Below, one piece after another: positions 1 to 8,334 of a DNA stretch of 64,000 bases (the stretch's first letter is position 1; every line of letters starts with the position of its first letter). Below the pieces are notes generated by a model. That model saw nothing but the letters and a program-made list of their open reading frames with translations, was not told where the DNA came from and did not search any database. Source of the stretch: an uncultured Caulobacterales bacterium (lineage in GTDB: Bacteria > Pseudomonadota > Alphaproteobacteria > Caulobacterales > Caulobacteraceae). Location: positions 1-64,000 of the forward strand of contig CAIOYC010000032.1 in assembly GCA_903862425.1 (NCBI GenBank), read 5' to 3'. The position numbers and the translations under genes are program-made.

Positions 1-11
1 TCCCCCTTGTT

Positions 12-129
12 GACCCGGTGGCTATGCCGGAGAGTCCCCACCCGATCCCATTCCGAACTCGGTCGTTAAGCTCTCCAGGGCCGATGGTACTTCGTCTCAA
101 GGCGCGGGAGAGTAGGTCGCCGCCGGGTC
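12..129 (+). rRNA. rrf: 5S ribosomal RNA
   Basis: Structural RNA of the large ribosomal subunit. The 5' GACCCGG at 12-18 pairs with CCGGGTC at 123-129 to close helix I. The conserved core around CCGAACTCGG (53-62) and the GATGGTAC block (82-89) are intact. The length of about 118 nt is normal. The bases before it are the end of the 23S-5S spacer, so an rrn operon probably lies just outside the window. Confidence 0.95.
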
Positions 130-186
130 TACAAGGCGGACATCAGATCAAAAACCCTTCATTACGCGATCTCATTTCAGCTTTGC

Positions 187-263
<77 letters not shown>

Positions 264-269
264 ACGCTT

Positions 270-654
270 TGATATGGCCGTTCTGGGAAACTAGAGCGGC
301 CATTTCTGTTTCTACCCTTCACTTCAAAGCACGCCCATTCTTTCGTCGGCGTCACGACAACCTCTTGAATGACGGCGCGGATTGCCCGACGCGACGCGGT
401 ACGCTCTACTGTGTCCGTGTTGTCGCGCGAGACGTTCATCCGCTAGGTCGCGAAAGCGCTCCGGTAGTGCGGGGTGGAAGGACTGCAATGTCCTCGGGCG
501 GCAATTCTTCCAGCTCAATCTCGAGGGTGATCCGAGCGGTCTCTAGAGCCTTCAGTTTGTCACGCACCGTGGTCAACGAGGTTCTAGGTGATGTGAGGAC
601 CGGCGAGACGCTCTCGGCACTGTTCGACGCCCTAAAGGTGTTGGACGCCTCCAA
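270..654 (-). pseudogene. Remnant of a serine site-specific recombinase (C-terminal end), frameshifted
   Basis: The minus strand spells the C-terminal end of a large serine recombinase, but in three successive frames. A coiled-coil-like stretch (RDKLKALETARITLEIELEE) lies at about 480-600. HPALPERFRDLAD follows in a second frame at about 430-470. A third frame, at about 290-430, holds a stretch containing RRAIRAVIQEVVVTP. This order matches the zinc-ribbon-distal tail of resolvase/recombinase proteins. Two frameshifts and loss of the catalytic N-terminus, which would lie toward the IS element, make it non-functional. The family call rests on recognition of a short, degraded segment. Confidence 0.5.
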
Positions 655-701
655 TATGGCCGAGTGGCACGTCGCCGAGGCGGGCTAGGTCGGATCGACA
701 T

Positions 702-1458
702 TCAGCGCAGCCAGATCATGGCGGCGGCCAAGTGGACGAAGCCTAGGAAGTGGATGGTCCTGCGGTCGTAGCGGGTGGCGAAGCGCCTGAAGTGCTTGAG
801 CTTGTTGAAGCAGCGCTCGATGCAGTTGCGGGCGCGGTAGGCCTGGACGTCGTGGGCGATCAGGATTTTACGTGATCGGTTCGAGGGGATGACGGCCTGG
901 GCCCCGATGTCGGCGATGATCGTGCGCAAGGCGTTGGAGTCATAGGCCTTGTCGGCCAGGACGGCCTTGGGCCGGAAGCCTTTGAGCAAAGCCGGGCGGC
1001 GGGCGCATCGCCGCTTTGACCGGCGGTGAGGATGAAGCGGATCGGCCGACCGAAGGTGTCTGCCGCCATGTGTATCTTAGGGGTCAGTCCTCCTCGGGAG
1101 CGCCCCAGAGCCTGGTTCGAGGCCCCCCTTTTCCGGTCGCTGCCTGCTGGTGGGCGCGAACCAAGGTGCTGTCGATCATCAGGTAGTGGTTATCCCGATC
1201 CTTGATCAGATCGGCGAACACGCGGTCCCAGACCCCTGCCTTGGACCAGCGGCTGAACCGCTTGTGCGCCGTCTTCCACTGACCGTAACGCTCCGGAAGA
1301 TCGCACCAGTGGGGGCCCGAGCGCAGCACCCAGAGCACGCCGTTGACGAACAGGCGGTTGTCCAGCGCCGTGCGGCCAGGATCACCGGCCTTGCCCGGCA
1401 ACAGCGGCGCTATCCGCTCCCACTGAACCGGGCTCAACTCATACCGCTTGGCCGACAT
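702..1458 (-). pseudogene. IS5-family DDE transposase, frameshifted
   Basis: The first frame (1458 to 1084, 124 codons) gives the N-terminal DUF4096-like half with the first catalytic Asp in LMIDSTLVRAH (D96). A run AAAAGGGGGG near 1125-1134 (minus-strand reading) precedes a -1 shift into the frame with HMAADTFGRPIRFILTAGQ, the usual programmed frameshift of this group. A second shift near 990-1005 is not programmed: about one base is missing between DAPAAR and LLKGFRPKAVLADKAYDS. The last frame carries the second Asp (LADKAYDS) and the Glu (RNCIERCFNKLKHFRRFATR). The second break should inactivate the enzyme. Confidence 0.85.
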
Positions 1459-1460
1459 CG

Positions 1461-1491
1461 ATAGGGCTCCGTCCAGTGAACGGAGCCCTAT
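1461..1491. repeat. 11-bp inverted repeat at IS upstream end
   Basis: ATAGGGCTCCG and CGGAGCCCTAT are perfect reverse complements separated by 9 nt, immediately upstream of the transposase start. Such palindromic ends are common in IS5-type elements. It may also fold in the transposase leader. Confidence 0.6.
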
Positions 1492-1492
1492 G

Positions 1493-2121
1493 AATCAGAC
1501 ATCACAGCGTCTGAGAATCCTGAATGTCGATACGACCTAAGAGGCCTTGCGGTTCAGCTAGTCGGCTCCAGGCCAAGCTCAACGCCGCGCCGGCGAGGGA
1601 AATCAACGATGTCGGCCAGGTTTGTTTGGAGCGTTCGATCAGGTGCTGCAGGGAGCACATACATAGCCGTCCAGGCGGACCCAGGATCTTGTGGCGCTCG
1701 GCGCGCGGCATCAGATCCTCAAGCCGTCTGCCGAGATGGAAGAAGTTGCGGTGCAGACCACAGTGGCCCGGACCTGGCTTTCCGCCCTCGCTGGTCAGGA
1801 ATTTGAAGTCCGTTATGATCGGTCCTCCTCGGCTCGATCGCGAGCGATATGGCGCCCGATACCCCCTTGGCGTCCCGCATGCCGATGAAGGCGTCCGGCT
1901 CAGCCAGGTAGTCGATCAAGGTCATGTACTGGACGAACTTTGCGGTATCGTCGCGGTCTCTAGCGCCATGCGGTGCAGCACCAGGCCGTGCCAGGCGCTA
2001 TGCCGGGTCGGGCGAGGTCAGTCCATCGCGCACGGCATAGTTCAGATGAGATGGATGCGAGGTGCTTCGCGCCGGCAGGCTCGCGCCTAACCGACTTCCG
2101 CTCGCTGTACCGGTCTGCGAG
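1493..2121. other. Gene-poor stretch between IS and arsH
   Basis: No recognisable intact gene. A plus-strand frame is open over about 190 codons, but its Arg/Cys/Ser-rich composition is not protein-like. On the minus strand, short open stretches at about 1719-1940 and 1502-1711 look slightly more protein-like (for example KFVQYMTLIDYLAEPDAFIG) but lie in different frames. They could be decayed remnants of another mobile gene. I do not recognise a family. Confidence 0.4.
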
Positions 2122-2763
2122 TTAGTCGGCCCGGTCGCGCGTCAGGAGGGTGAACTTCACGAGCTCTTCCATCACATCCACCAGACGGTCGTAGTAGCTG
2201 GACGGCTTCATGCGTCCCGCGTCGTCGAATTCGTCGTAGGCCTTGGCCACGGAGGACTGGTTCGGGATGGTGATCATCCGCATCCAGCGGCCGAGCACGC
2301 AGAGCTGGTTGACGGTGTTGAACGACTGTGAACCGGCGTTCACCTGACAGACCGCCAGTGTGCGGCCCTGGGTCGGCCCCACGCCGCCCCGATCAAGTGG
2401 AAGCCAATCGATCTGAGATTTGAAGATCCCGGTCATGGTGCCATGCCGTTCGGGGCTGCTCCAGACCTGGCCTTCGGACCAGAGCGACGCCTTCAGTAGC
2501 TCGGCGACCTTCGGGTGATCGAGGGGGGCATCATCCACCTGGGGCAGACCTCGTGGGTCGTAGATGCGCGTCTCGGCGCACATGTTCTGCAGCGGGCGCT
2601 CCGCCTCTTCTATCAGGAAACGGCTGAACGAGCGCTAGCGTGGCGATCCGTAGAGCAAGAGGAAACGGGGCGGATGTGTCGATGGCGTCCCAACCTCCAA
2701 GGCATCGGTGGAGGGCGTGTGAGCGAACACGGATGACAATGCGGGCAGGTGGGCATCGGACAT
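2122..2763 (-). pseudogene. arsH: ArsH-like NADPH-dependent FMN reductase, interrupted by one amber codon
   Basis: ArsH proteins are flavin reductases that detoxify organoarsenicals, often by oxidising trivalent methylarsenic. The start is ATG at 2763, followed by MSDAHLPALSSV and the FMN-binding segment RFLLLYGSPR. The next codon is TAG (2635-2637) where the family has R-E-R-S-F/Y-S-R. The same frame continues with [15 protein letters not shown] and then DPRGLP and the conserved [20 protein letters not shown] to the end. Without the stop it would be about 213 residues, close to normal. Everything else is intact, so the mutation is recent, or is a sequencing error, or is suppressed. It diverges from arsR across a short shared control region. 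Confidence 0.85.
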
Positions 2764-2782
2764 TGCGGCTGGACTCCTCCGT

Positions 2783-2806
2783 ATAGTTCTAGCATCATAG
2801 AAGTAT
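2783..2806. promoter_or_regulatory. Candidate ArsR operator in the arsH-arsR divergent region
   Basis: An imperfect dyad, ATAGTTCTA (2783-2791) and TAGAAGTAT (2798-2806), matches in 8 of 9 positions with a 6-nt spacer. It ends over the arsR start codon, a position where a bound ArsR dimer would repress both arsR and the divergent arsH. ArsR operators are AT-rich dyads, which this fits. The assignment is by position and symmetry only. Confidence 0.45.
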
Positions 2807-3179
2807 GGAAACCAAGCTCGCCGTTGTTGCTCTTTCCGCCCTCGCCCAAGAGACCCGTTTGGCCGTGTTCCGCCGGCTTGTGCAAGCGGGTCCGGAAGGT
2901 GTGGCCGCCGGCGAGCTGGCGCGCACCTTGGGCGTCGTTCCAAACACCATGTCGGCGCACCTAAATGTGCTGGGCCACGCGGGCTTAGTGCGTTCGCGCC
3001 GGGTCAGCCGCTCAATCTTTTACACCGCCAACTACGACCAGATGAGCGAGCTACTGAGCTACCTGGTCCAGGACTGCTGCAACGGCTCCCCCGAGGTTTG
3101 TGCGCCCTTGGCCATGCTCGTCCGAGACGCGGCCTGTTGTGCGTCCGACCAACATCAGCCCTTGACGGAAACGGCATGA
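2805..3179 (+). CDS. arsR: ArsR-family arsenic-responsive repressor
   Basis: A small winged-helix repressor (124 aa) that leaves DNA when As(III) or Sb(III) binds. The recognition helix region is TLGVVPNTMSAHLNVLGHAG (41-60). Near the C-terminus C91, C92 and C99 (QDCCNGSPEVC) form the inducer site. This resembles the C-terminal Cys triad of the Acidithiobacillus ferrooxidans type rather than the CVC motif in the helix of E. coli ArsR. Further cysteines follow (RDAACCASD). The stop overlaps the start of the next gene as ATGA, so it leads a coupled operon. Confidence 0.93.
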   Translation: METKLAVVALSALAQETRLAVFRRLVQAGPEGVAAGELARTLGVVPNTMSAHLNVLGHAGLVRSRRVSRSIFYTANYDQMSELLSYLVQDCCNGSPEVCAPLAMLVRDAACCASDQHQPLTETA

Positions 3180-3697
3180 GTACGCCCCGCGAGCCCTACA
3201 ACATCTTCTTCCTCTGCACCGGCAACTCGGCGCGCTCGATCCTGGCGGAGTCGATCGTGAACCGGGACTGCGCGGGCCTCTTAAAGGCCTACTCCGCCGG
3301 ATCGCACCCGAAAGGCGAGGTTCACCCGGCCGCGCTGAAGCTTCTGGAAAGCATGAACTATCCAACCGATGGGCTGCGTTCGAAGTCTTGGGACGAGTTC
3401 GAAGCCGAAGGGGCTCCGGTGTTCGATTTTATCGTCAGCGTCTGCAACAAAGCTGCGGGCGAAGTCTGCCCGATCTGGCCAGGTATGCCGATCCGCTCGC
3501 ACTGGGGCATCGCCGATCCCGCCGCCGCCGAAGGCGCGTCTTGGGAGATCGACCGCGCGTTTGCGGAGGCTCATCGGCTGCTCAGCAACCGCATCCGCCT
3601 GTTCGCCAGCCTGCCTATTGAGAAGCTCGACGACCTCTCGATCAAGCGGGAGATGGACGCGATCGGCCAGACCCGGGACGCGCGGCAGACGGCCTGA
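3176..3697 (+). CDS. arsC: Arsenate reductase, low-molecular-weight phosphatase type
   Basis: This cytoplasmic enzyme reduces As(V) to As(III) for export. The P-loop CTGNSARS places the nucleophile at C14 and Arg at R20 (CX5R). C90 and C98 in SVCNKAAGEVCPIWPG correspond to the redox cysteine pair of thioredoxin-linked ArsC, and HWGIADPA carries the general acid D114. The second active-site cysteine of pI258 ArsC is Ser here. Length is 173 aa, longer than the 131-aa classical form. ATG at 3176 is chosen for its 4-bp overlap with arsR. It is one of two unrelated arsenate reductases in this island. Confidence 0.88.
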   Translation: MSTPREPYNIFFLCTGNSARSILAESIVNRDCAGLLKAYSAGSHPKGEVHPAALKLLESMNYPTDGLRSKSWDEFEAEGAPVFDFIVSVCNKAAGEVCPIWPGMPIRSHWGIADPAAAEGASWEIDRAFAEAHRLLSNRIRLFASLPIEKLDDLSIKREMDAIGQTRDARQTA

Positions 3698-3742
3698 CTG
3701 CCAAGACACCGTCTGCCCTTCCTCTTTCCGAAAGACGCCTGC

Positions 3743-5029
3743 GTGCTCCTGGCCATCGCCATCTTCATGCTCACCCTGGTGCTTGTGATCTGGCAGCCGC
3801 GAGGGCTGAAGATCGGCTGGGGCGCCCTGATCGGCGCGGCGCTGGCGCTCGTGGCGGGCGTGGTTCACCTCGGCGACATCCCCACCGTCTGGGCCATCGT
3901 CTGGAACGCGACGGCCACCTTCGTGGCGATCATCATCATCAGCTTGCTGCTGGACCGCGCCGGCTTCTTCGAGTGGGCGGCGCTGCACGTCGCCCGCTGG
4001 GGTGGGGGCAGAGGCAAGCGCCTGTTCGCGTTGATCGTGCTCCTGGGCGGCGCTGTGGCCTCGGTGTTTGCCAACGACGGCGCGGCGCTAATCCTGACGC
4101 CCATCGTCGTCGCCATGCTGGCGGAGTTGCGGTTCAGCGCTAAGGCCACGCTCGCCTTCGCCATGGCGGCCGGCTTTATCGCCGATACCGCTTCGACGCC
4201 GCTCGTGGTGTCCAACCTGGTCAACATCGTCTCGGCCGACGTGTTCAAGCTGCAGTTCGGTCCCTATGCTCTTGTCATGGTCCCGGTGGGGCTCGTCACC
4301 CTCGTCGCCACCTTGGCGGTCCTTCTCCTTCGGTTCAGGCGGGATGTGCCGCCCGCCTATGAGGCGGCTGCGCTAAAGCGCCCGGTCGATGCGATCCGGG
4401 ATCGCGCGGTGTTCAGAGTCGGCTGGCTGGTCCTGGGAATGCTGCTCATCGGCTTCTTTGTGCTGGGCCGTTTCGTCCCGATCAGCGTTGTGGCAGCCGC
4501 TGGCGCCGCGATCCTTCTGGTGACGGCGGCCCGAGGCCGGGTGGTCAGCCCTGTGGCCGTCCTGCGCGAAGCGCCATGGCAGGTCGTGATCTTCTCTCTC
4601 GGCATGTACCTGGTCATCTTCGGCCTGCGAAACGCCGGGCTTACCGCCTATCTTTCTCGCCTGTTCGAGGGCTTTGGCCGCGGCGGGGTGTGGGGCGCGA
4701 CCTACGGCGTCGGTGTCTCGACGGCCCTGCTGTCGTCGATCATGAACAACATGCCGGCCGTGCTGGTCGGCGCCCTCGCCATCCAAGGCGCCCACGTCGA
4801 TCCGGCCGTGCGGGAGGCAATGGTTTACGCGAATGTGATCGGCTGCGACCTCGGGCCGAAGTTTACGCCGATCGGCTCGCTGGCGACCCTGCTGTGGCTC
4901 CATGTACTGGCCCAGAAGGGCGTTCGGATCGGTTGGGGCTACTACTTCCGCGTGGGCGTGCTTCTGACCACGCCTATCCTGCTCATCACCCTTGGCGCGC
5001 TCGCGGTCCGCCTGAGTCTTCCCCACTGA
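3743..5029 (+). CDS. arsB: ArsB-type arsenite efflux antiporter
   Basis: An inner-membrane arsenite/H+ antiporter (428 aa, matching E. coli ArsB at 429). It is hydrophobic throughout with about 12 predicted spans. Family segments [34 protein letters not shown] and [14 protein letters not shown] and the late [20 protein letters not shown] are all intact. The start is GTG at 3743, 45 bp after the phosphatase-type reductase. It is the exporter that both arsenate reductases of the island feed. Confidence 0.93.
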   Translation: MLLAIAIFMLTLVLVIWQPRGLKIGWGALIGAALALVAGVVHLGDIPTVWAIVWNATATFVAIIIISLLLDRAGFFEWAALHVARWGGGRGKRLFALIVLLGGAVASVFANDGAALILTPIVVAMLAELRFSAKATLAFAMAAGFIADTASTPLVVSNLVNIVSADVFKLQFGPYALVMVPVGLVTLVATLAVLLLRFRRDVPPAYEAAALKRPVDAIRDRAVFRVGWLVLGMLLIGFFVLGRFVPISVVAAAGAAILLVTAARGRVVSPVAVLREAPWQVVIFSLGMYLVIFGLRNAGLTAYLSRLFEGFGRGGVWGATYGVGVSTALLSSIMNNMPAVLVGALAIQGAHVDPAVREAMVYANVIGCDLGPKFTPIGSLATLLWLHVLAQKGVRIGWGYYFRVGVLLTTPILLITLGALAVRLSLPH

Positions 5030-5043
5030 CCTTGGTGCAGACG

Positions 5044-5457
5044 ATGTCTGATGACTCCTTTCCCGTGGTGATCTACCACAACCCCGACTGCGCCACTTCG
5101 CGCAACGTGGTCGCCATGGTGGAGGCGGCGAGTTACACGCCCACCATCATCGAGTACCTGCAGACCGGGTGGACTATCCCGCAGCTTGAAGACCTGATGG
5201 CGGTGATGAACGCCACGCCCCGCGATCTGCTCCGCGAGAAGGGCACGCCGGCGATGGAACTGGGTCTGCTGGACGCCGATGCGACGCCCGATCTCATCTT
5301 GCGCGAGATGGTGGCCCATCCCATTCTGGTAAACCGCCCCATCGTGGCGACACCCAAGGGTGTGAAACTCTGCCGGCCGTCCCAAGTTGTGCTGGAGCTC
5401 CTCGACAAACACCCGCCATCGTTCACCAAGGAAGACGGCGGCATCGTCATCCCCTGA
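5044..5457 (+). CDS. arsC: Arsenate reductase, glutaredoxin-dependent type
   Basis: A thioredoxin-fold ArsC (137 aa; the R773 plasmid enzyme has 141). The motif YHNPDCATSRN supplies nucleophile C16. R64, R98 and R111 fall at exactly the offset of the three arginines of R773 ArsC (R60, R94, R107 with C12), so the active site looks complete. It follows arsB by 14 bp on the same strand. It converts arsenate to arsenite with glutathione and glutaredoxin and is mechanistically independent of the phosphatase-type enzyme upstream. Confidence 0.93.
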   Translation: MSDDSFPVVIYHNPDCATSRNVVAMVEAASYTPTIIEYLQTGWTIPQLEDLMAVMNATPRDLLREKGTPAMELGLLDADATPDLILREMVAHPILVNRPIVATPKGVKLCRPSQVVLELLDKHPPSFTKEDGGIVIP

Positions 5458-5535
5458 CGGCCCCTAAGGCTATCCCCAGATCTGCTTCGAAGGCCACAGA
5501 TGCCAGCACCCTCACGGGTCCTCGGACGGCCCCGC

Positions 5536-7296
5536 TCAGGTTGAAGTGTCGGCCTCGAACAGGGTCCGCAACTCCTCGGCCGCCTGGGCCGAGGTCTGCA
5601 CCAGCTGCGCCTCGTCCTCGTAGAAGGCATGCTGGTCGATGAGCATCTGCTCGTCGCGTTCGCGGAAGGTGGCTACGGTGCGCCGGGCCTCTGTATCGCT
5701 GAGGCCGACCTGGGTCAGCACGATCTCGGTCAGCTTGAGGCTGGAAAAGAACGTTTCGCGTACCTGGTCGTCGACGCCGAGATCCATCAGCAGATGGGCG
5801 GTTCGTCGGTTGCGGGCACGCGCTATGACCTTCAGGCCGGGGAAGTGCTCGCGCGCCAGTTCCGCCACCTTGATCACGTCGGCGGCGTTCGGCAGGGCGA
5901 TGACCAGCACCTTGGCTGTCTCGGCGCCGACGGCGCGAAGCAGATCCAGCCGCGTGGAATCGCCGTAGAAGGCCAAAAGGCCGAAGCGGCGCACCTGCTC
6001 AACATTGTCTGGCTCGGAATCGAGGGCGTTGAAAGCTATGCCGCGCGAGAGCAGCACGCGCCCGACGATCTGGCCGAACCTGCCAAACCCGCAAATGATG
6101 ACCGGCGCCGACTTGGCCTCGCGCAGGTTCGAGTGGGGCGTCGGCTTGGCCGTCTTCAGAAGCCGAGGCATCAGGCGCGCTTCGGACAGGGCGAACAGAA
6201 CCGGGCTCACCAGCATGGACAGGGCCACGATCAGGGTCGCGCGATCCGCCAAGGGTTTGTCGAGCGCGCCCACCGCAAGAGCGGCGGCGAACAGGACAAA
6301 GGCGAATTCGCTGCCTTGCGAAATGGCCAGGCCGAAGCGGACGGCGCTGGCGTTATTCTGGCCGCGCAATCGGCCGAGGGCGTAGGCGATGACGGCCTTG
6401 CCGGCGACGAGGCCGAGCACCCACACGGCGATAACGAGCGGCTCTCGAAAGGCCAGCGCCAGATTGGCTGACATGCCGACGGTCATGAAGAAGAAGCCGA
6501 GCAGCAGGCCTTCGAAGGGCTCCACATCGGCCTGCAGTTCGTGTCGATACTCCGACTCCGCCAGGACGACGCCCGCCGCGAAGGCGCCCAGCGACAAGGG
6601 CAGCGCTGCGGCGCCTGCGAGGGCCGCCCCGGCGGCGACCACCAGTAGCGCCGTGGCGGTGAACAACTCGCGTGTCTTCGTCCCGCCAATGGCGGCGAAC
6701 AGGGGACGCAGAAGGAACCGTCCGGCCAGGAGTATCGTGCCGATGGCTCCTACGACCTTCAGCGTGGAAAGCCAGATCGGCGTGGTCGAATGCTGCCCGG
6801 CCAGGATCGGTACGAGCGCGATCAGGGGGATGGAGGCGAGGTCCTGGAACAGCAGGACGGCAAAACTGTCCCGGCCCGACGCCAAGGGCAGAAGGCCACG
6901 CTCCGACAGCAGGGGCAAGACGATGGCGGTGGACGACAGCGCCAGACCGAAGCCTATGATCACGGCTCCGACCCAAGACGCACCAAGGAGGTGGACGACA
7001 AGCGAAATCACCGCACCAGTGACGGCGACCTGGGCCGAACCCAACCCGAACACCGAGCGGCGCATGGCCCAGATTCGCGTGGGTCGGAGCTCCAACCCGA
7101 TAATGAACAGCAGCATCAGCACGCCGAGTTCGCTGATGTCGGCGATACTGGAGACGTCAGTGACCAATTTCAGGCCCGAGGGGCCGATCAGCACGCCCGC
7201 CACGAGATAACCCAGGATGCTGCCGATCCCCAGTCGGCGCGACAGGGAAACCAGCAGCACGGCGGCGGCCAGAAGGATGACGACGGTCAACAGCAT
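5536..7296 (-). CDS. KefB/KefC-type monovalent cation:proton antiporter (CPA2)
   Basis: Inner-membrane K+(Na+)/H+ antiporter of 586 aa. The first about 380 residues are a CPA2 transport domain (LGYLVAGVLIGP, FQDLASIPLIALVPI, QGSEFAFVLFAAAL). Residues about 400-520 form a TrkA-N/RCK nucleotide-binding domain beginning IICGFGRFGQIVGRVLLSRG. Kef systems protect against electrophiles through glutathione adducts, but the regulatory Kef glutathione pocket cannot be verified here. It is convergent with the arsenic operon, separated by 78 bp. Island cargo or resident gene cannot be decided. Confidence 0.85.
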   Translation of the reverse strand: MLLTVVILLAAAVLLVSLSRRLGIGSILGYLVAGVLIGPSGLKLVTDVSSIADISELGVLMLLFIIGLELRPTRIWAMRRSVFGLGSAQVAVTGAVISLVVHLLGASWVGAVIIGFGLALSSTAIVLPLLSERGLLPLASGRDSFAVLLFQDLASIPLIALVPILAGQHSTTPIWLSTLKVVGAIGTILLAGRFLLRPLFAAIGGTKTRELFTATALLVVAAGAALAGAAALPLSLGAFAAGVVLAESEYRHELQADVEPFEGLLLGFFFMTVGMSANLALAFREPLVIAVWVLGLVAGKAVIAYALGRLRGQNNASAVRFGLAISQGSEFAFVLFAAALAVGALDKPLADRATLIVALSMLVSPVLFALSEARLMPRLLKTAKPTPHSNLREAKSAPVIICGFGRFGQIVGRVLLSRGIAFNALDSEPDNVEQVRRFGLLAFYGDSTRLDLLRAVGAETAKVLVIALPNAADVIKVAELAREHFPGLKVIARARNRRTAHLLMDLGVDDQVRETFFSSLKLTEIVLTQVGLSDTEARRTVATFRERDEQMLIDQHAFYEDEAQLVQTSAQAAEELRTLFEADTST

Positions 7297-7632
7297 GCTG
7301 CGTCAACCTGCCACGCATGCGCCCGCACGGCTAGGACGGTTGTTCACGAGAAGGCCGCCTGCACCCGGAGCGGAACCCAGCCGTCTCGCGCGTCCAAGCC
7401 TCGACAATCTTTGACATTTGGTTGGGCCGATACACTCTAAGGTGAAACTCCTCGCTCTGTTCGCTTGGAGCAGGCAAGGATGGACCAGGGCGATCGGCGT
7501 CCGGGGCCAGACTTGGCGCTCGCCCCACGACACAGGTCGCCCATCGTTGCAGGACAAGCCGGCTCACCGATGGGAACCGCTGATTCACTTCGCGACATCT
7601 CCAGCAGCGGGACTAGCGACAAGGGCCGCGCC
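7297..7632. other. Intergenic region between antiporter and response regulator
   Basis: No gene is seen across this 336-bp divergent region. A frame continuous with the downstream response regulator is open from 7465 but reads as low-complexity polar sequence before the receiver domain. A perfect TTGACA hexamer lies at 7411-7416. Confidence 0.5.
7411..7441 (+). promoter_or_regulatory. Possible sigma-70-type promoter for the sensory operon
   Basis: TTGACA at 7411-7416 is a perfect -35. A -10 is ambiguous: TACACT (7431) is too close, while ACTCTA (7434) has 17-bp spacing but a poor match. It lies about 190 bp before the chosen response-regulator start. Confidence 0.3.
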
Positions 7633-8334
7633 ATGTGGATAGCCCTGCTCGACGACGATCCCGCGGACGCGGAGGCCGTGCGCTCGGCGCTGGAAGGCCA
7701 GCCCTATGAGTTGCGCCTGTTCTCGCGCAAGGCGGAGCTGGCTTCGGCGCTACGCAAGACCACCTTCGATCTTCTAATTCTCGACTGGAACCTGCCCGAG
7801 GGCACGGGTCTGGATATCGTCACCTCGGTGAAGCGCACCCTCGCCAATCCTCCGCCGATCCTGATGGTGACCGCCCGCGTCGACGAGGCTGATGTTGTGC
7901 AGGCGCTGGAGCTTGGTGTCGATGACTACATCAACAAGCCTGTCTCGCCGGCGCTCCTGCTGGCGCGGGTGCGGGCGTTGCTGCGCCGCGCCTTCCCCGC
8001 GACCGCGACCGGGTCAGAGATTTACGGCGCTTATGAACTGGATCTCGCCAACGGGCAGGTCAGGCTCAGCGGCGAGCTATTACCGCCGCTGACGCCCAAG
8101 GAATTCGCCCTCTGTCTGCTCTTGTTTCGCAACACTAATCGGGCCCTGTCGCGCGACTATATCGCAAGCTCGGTGTGGGGGTGGAACGTGGAATTATCCA
8201 GTCGCACCATGGACAGCCACATCTCCAAGCTCAGAACGAAACTGGCGCTGCGTCCGCAGAATGGGGTTCGACTTAGTCCCGTCTATGGGTTTGGATACAG
8301 GCTCGAAAGTCTGACCAAGTCTGGGGAGACCTGA
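7633..8334 (+). CDS. OmpR/PhoB-family response regulator
   Basis: A two-component DNA-binding regulator (233 aa from ATG 7633). The receiver has the acidic triad D7-D9, phospho-acceptor D51 (LILDWNLPEGTG), T80 and K102 (INKPVS). A winged-helix effector follows from about residue 130 (LTPKEFALCLLLF, SRTMDSHISKLRTKL). The in-frame upstream extension from 7465 is low-complexity, so the start at MWIALLDDDP is preferred. Its stop touches the next ATG directly, and the CHASE2 kinase two genes on is the obvious partner. Confidence 0.9.
   Translation: MWIALLDDDPADAEAVRSALEGQPYELRLFSRKAELASALRKTTFDLLILDWNLPEGTGLDIVTSVKRTLANPPPILMVTARVDEADVVQALELGVDDYINKPVSPALLLARVRALLRRAFPATATGSEIYGAYELDLANGQVRLSGELLPPLTPKEFALCLLLFRNTNRALSRDYIASSVWGWNVELSSRTMDSHISKLRTKLALRPQNGVRLSPVYGFGYRLESLTKSGET

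Larger units (their letters stand above)
690..1492 (-). mobile_element. IS5-family (IS427-group-like) insertion sequence, degenerate
   Basis: The element carries one transposase region and little else. Its upstream end holds a perfect 11-bp inverted repeat, ATAGGGCTCCG (1461-1471) and CGGAGCCCTAT (1481-1491), next to the transposase start. No clear matching terminal repeat is visible near 690, so that boundary is approximate. It lies against the truncated recombinase, which suggests that its arrival helped remove the recombinase 5' part. The element is probably immobile because its transposase is broken. Confidence 0.75.

Noticed and set aside
1524-2090. 188-codon plus-strand frame between the IS and arsH
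   Set aside because: Arg/Cys/Ser-rich, no recognisable domain and no ribosome site; more likely decayed DNA.
2635-2637. In-frame TAG in arsH considered as recoded pyrrolysine
   Set aside because: No pyl genes are in the window, ArsH has no known pyrrolysine site, and neighbouring genes use TAG as a normal stop.
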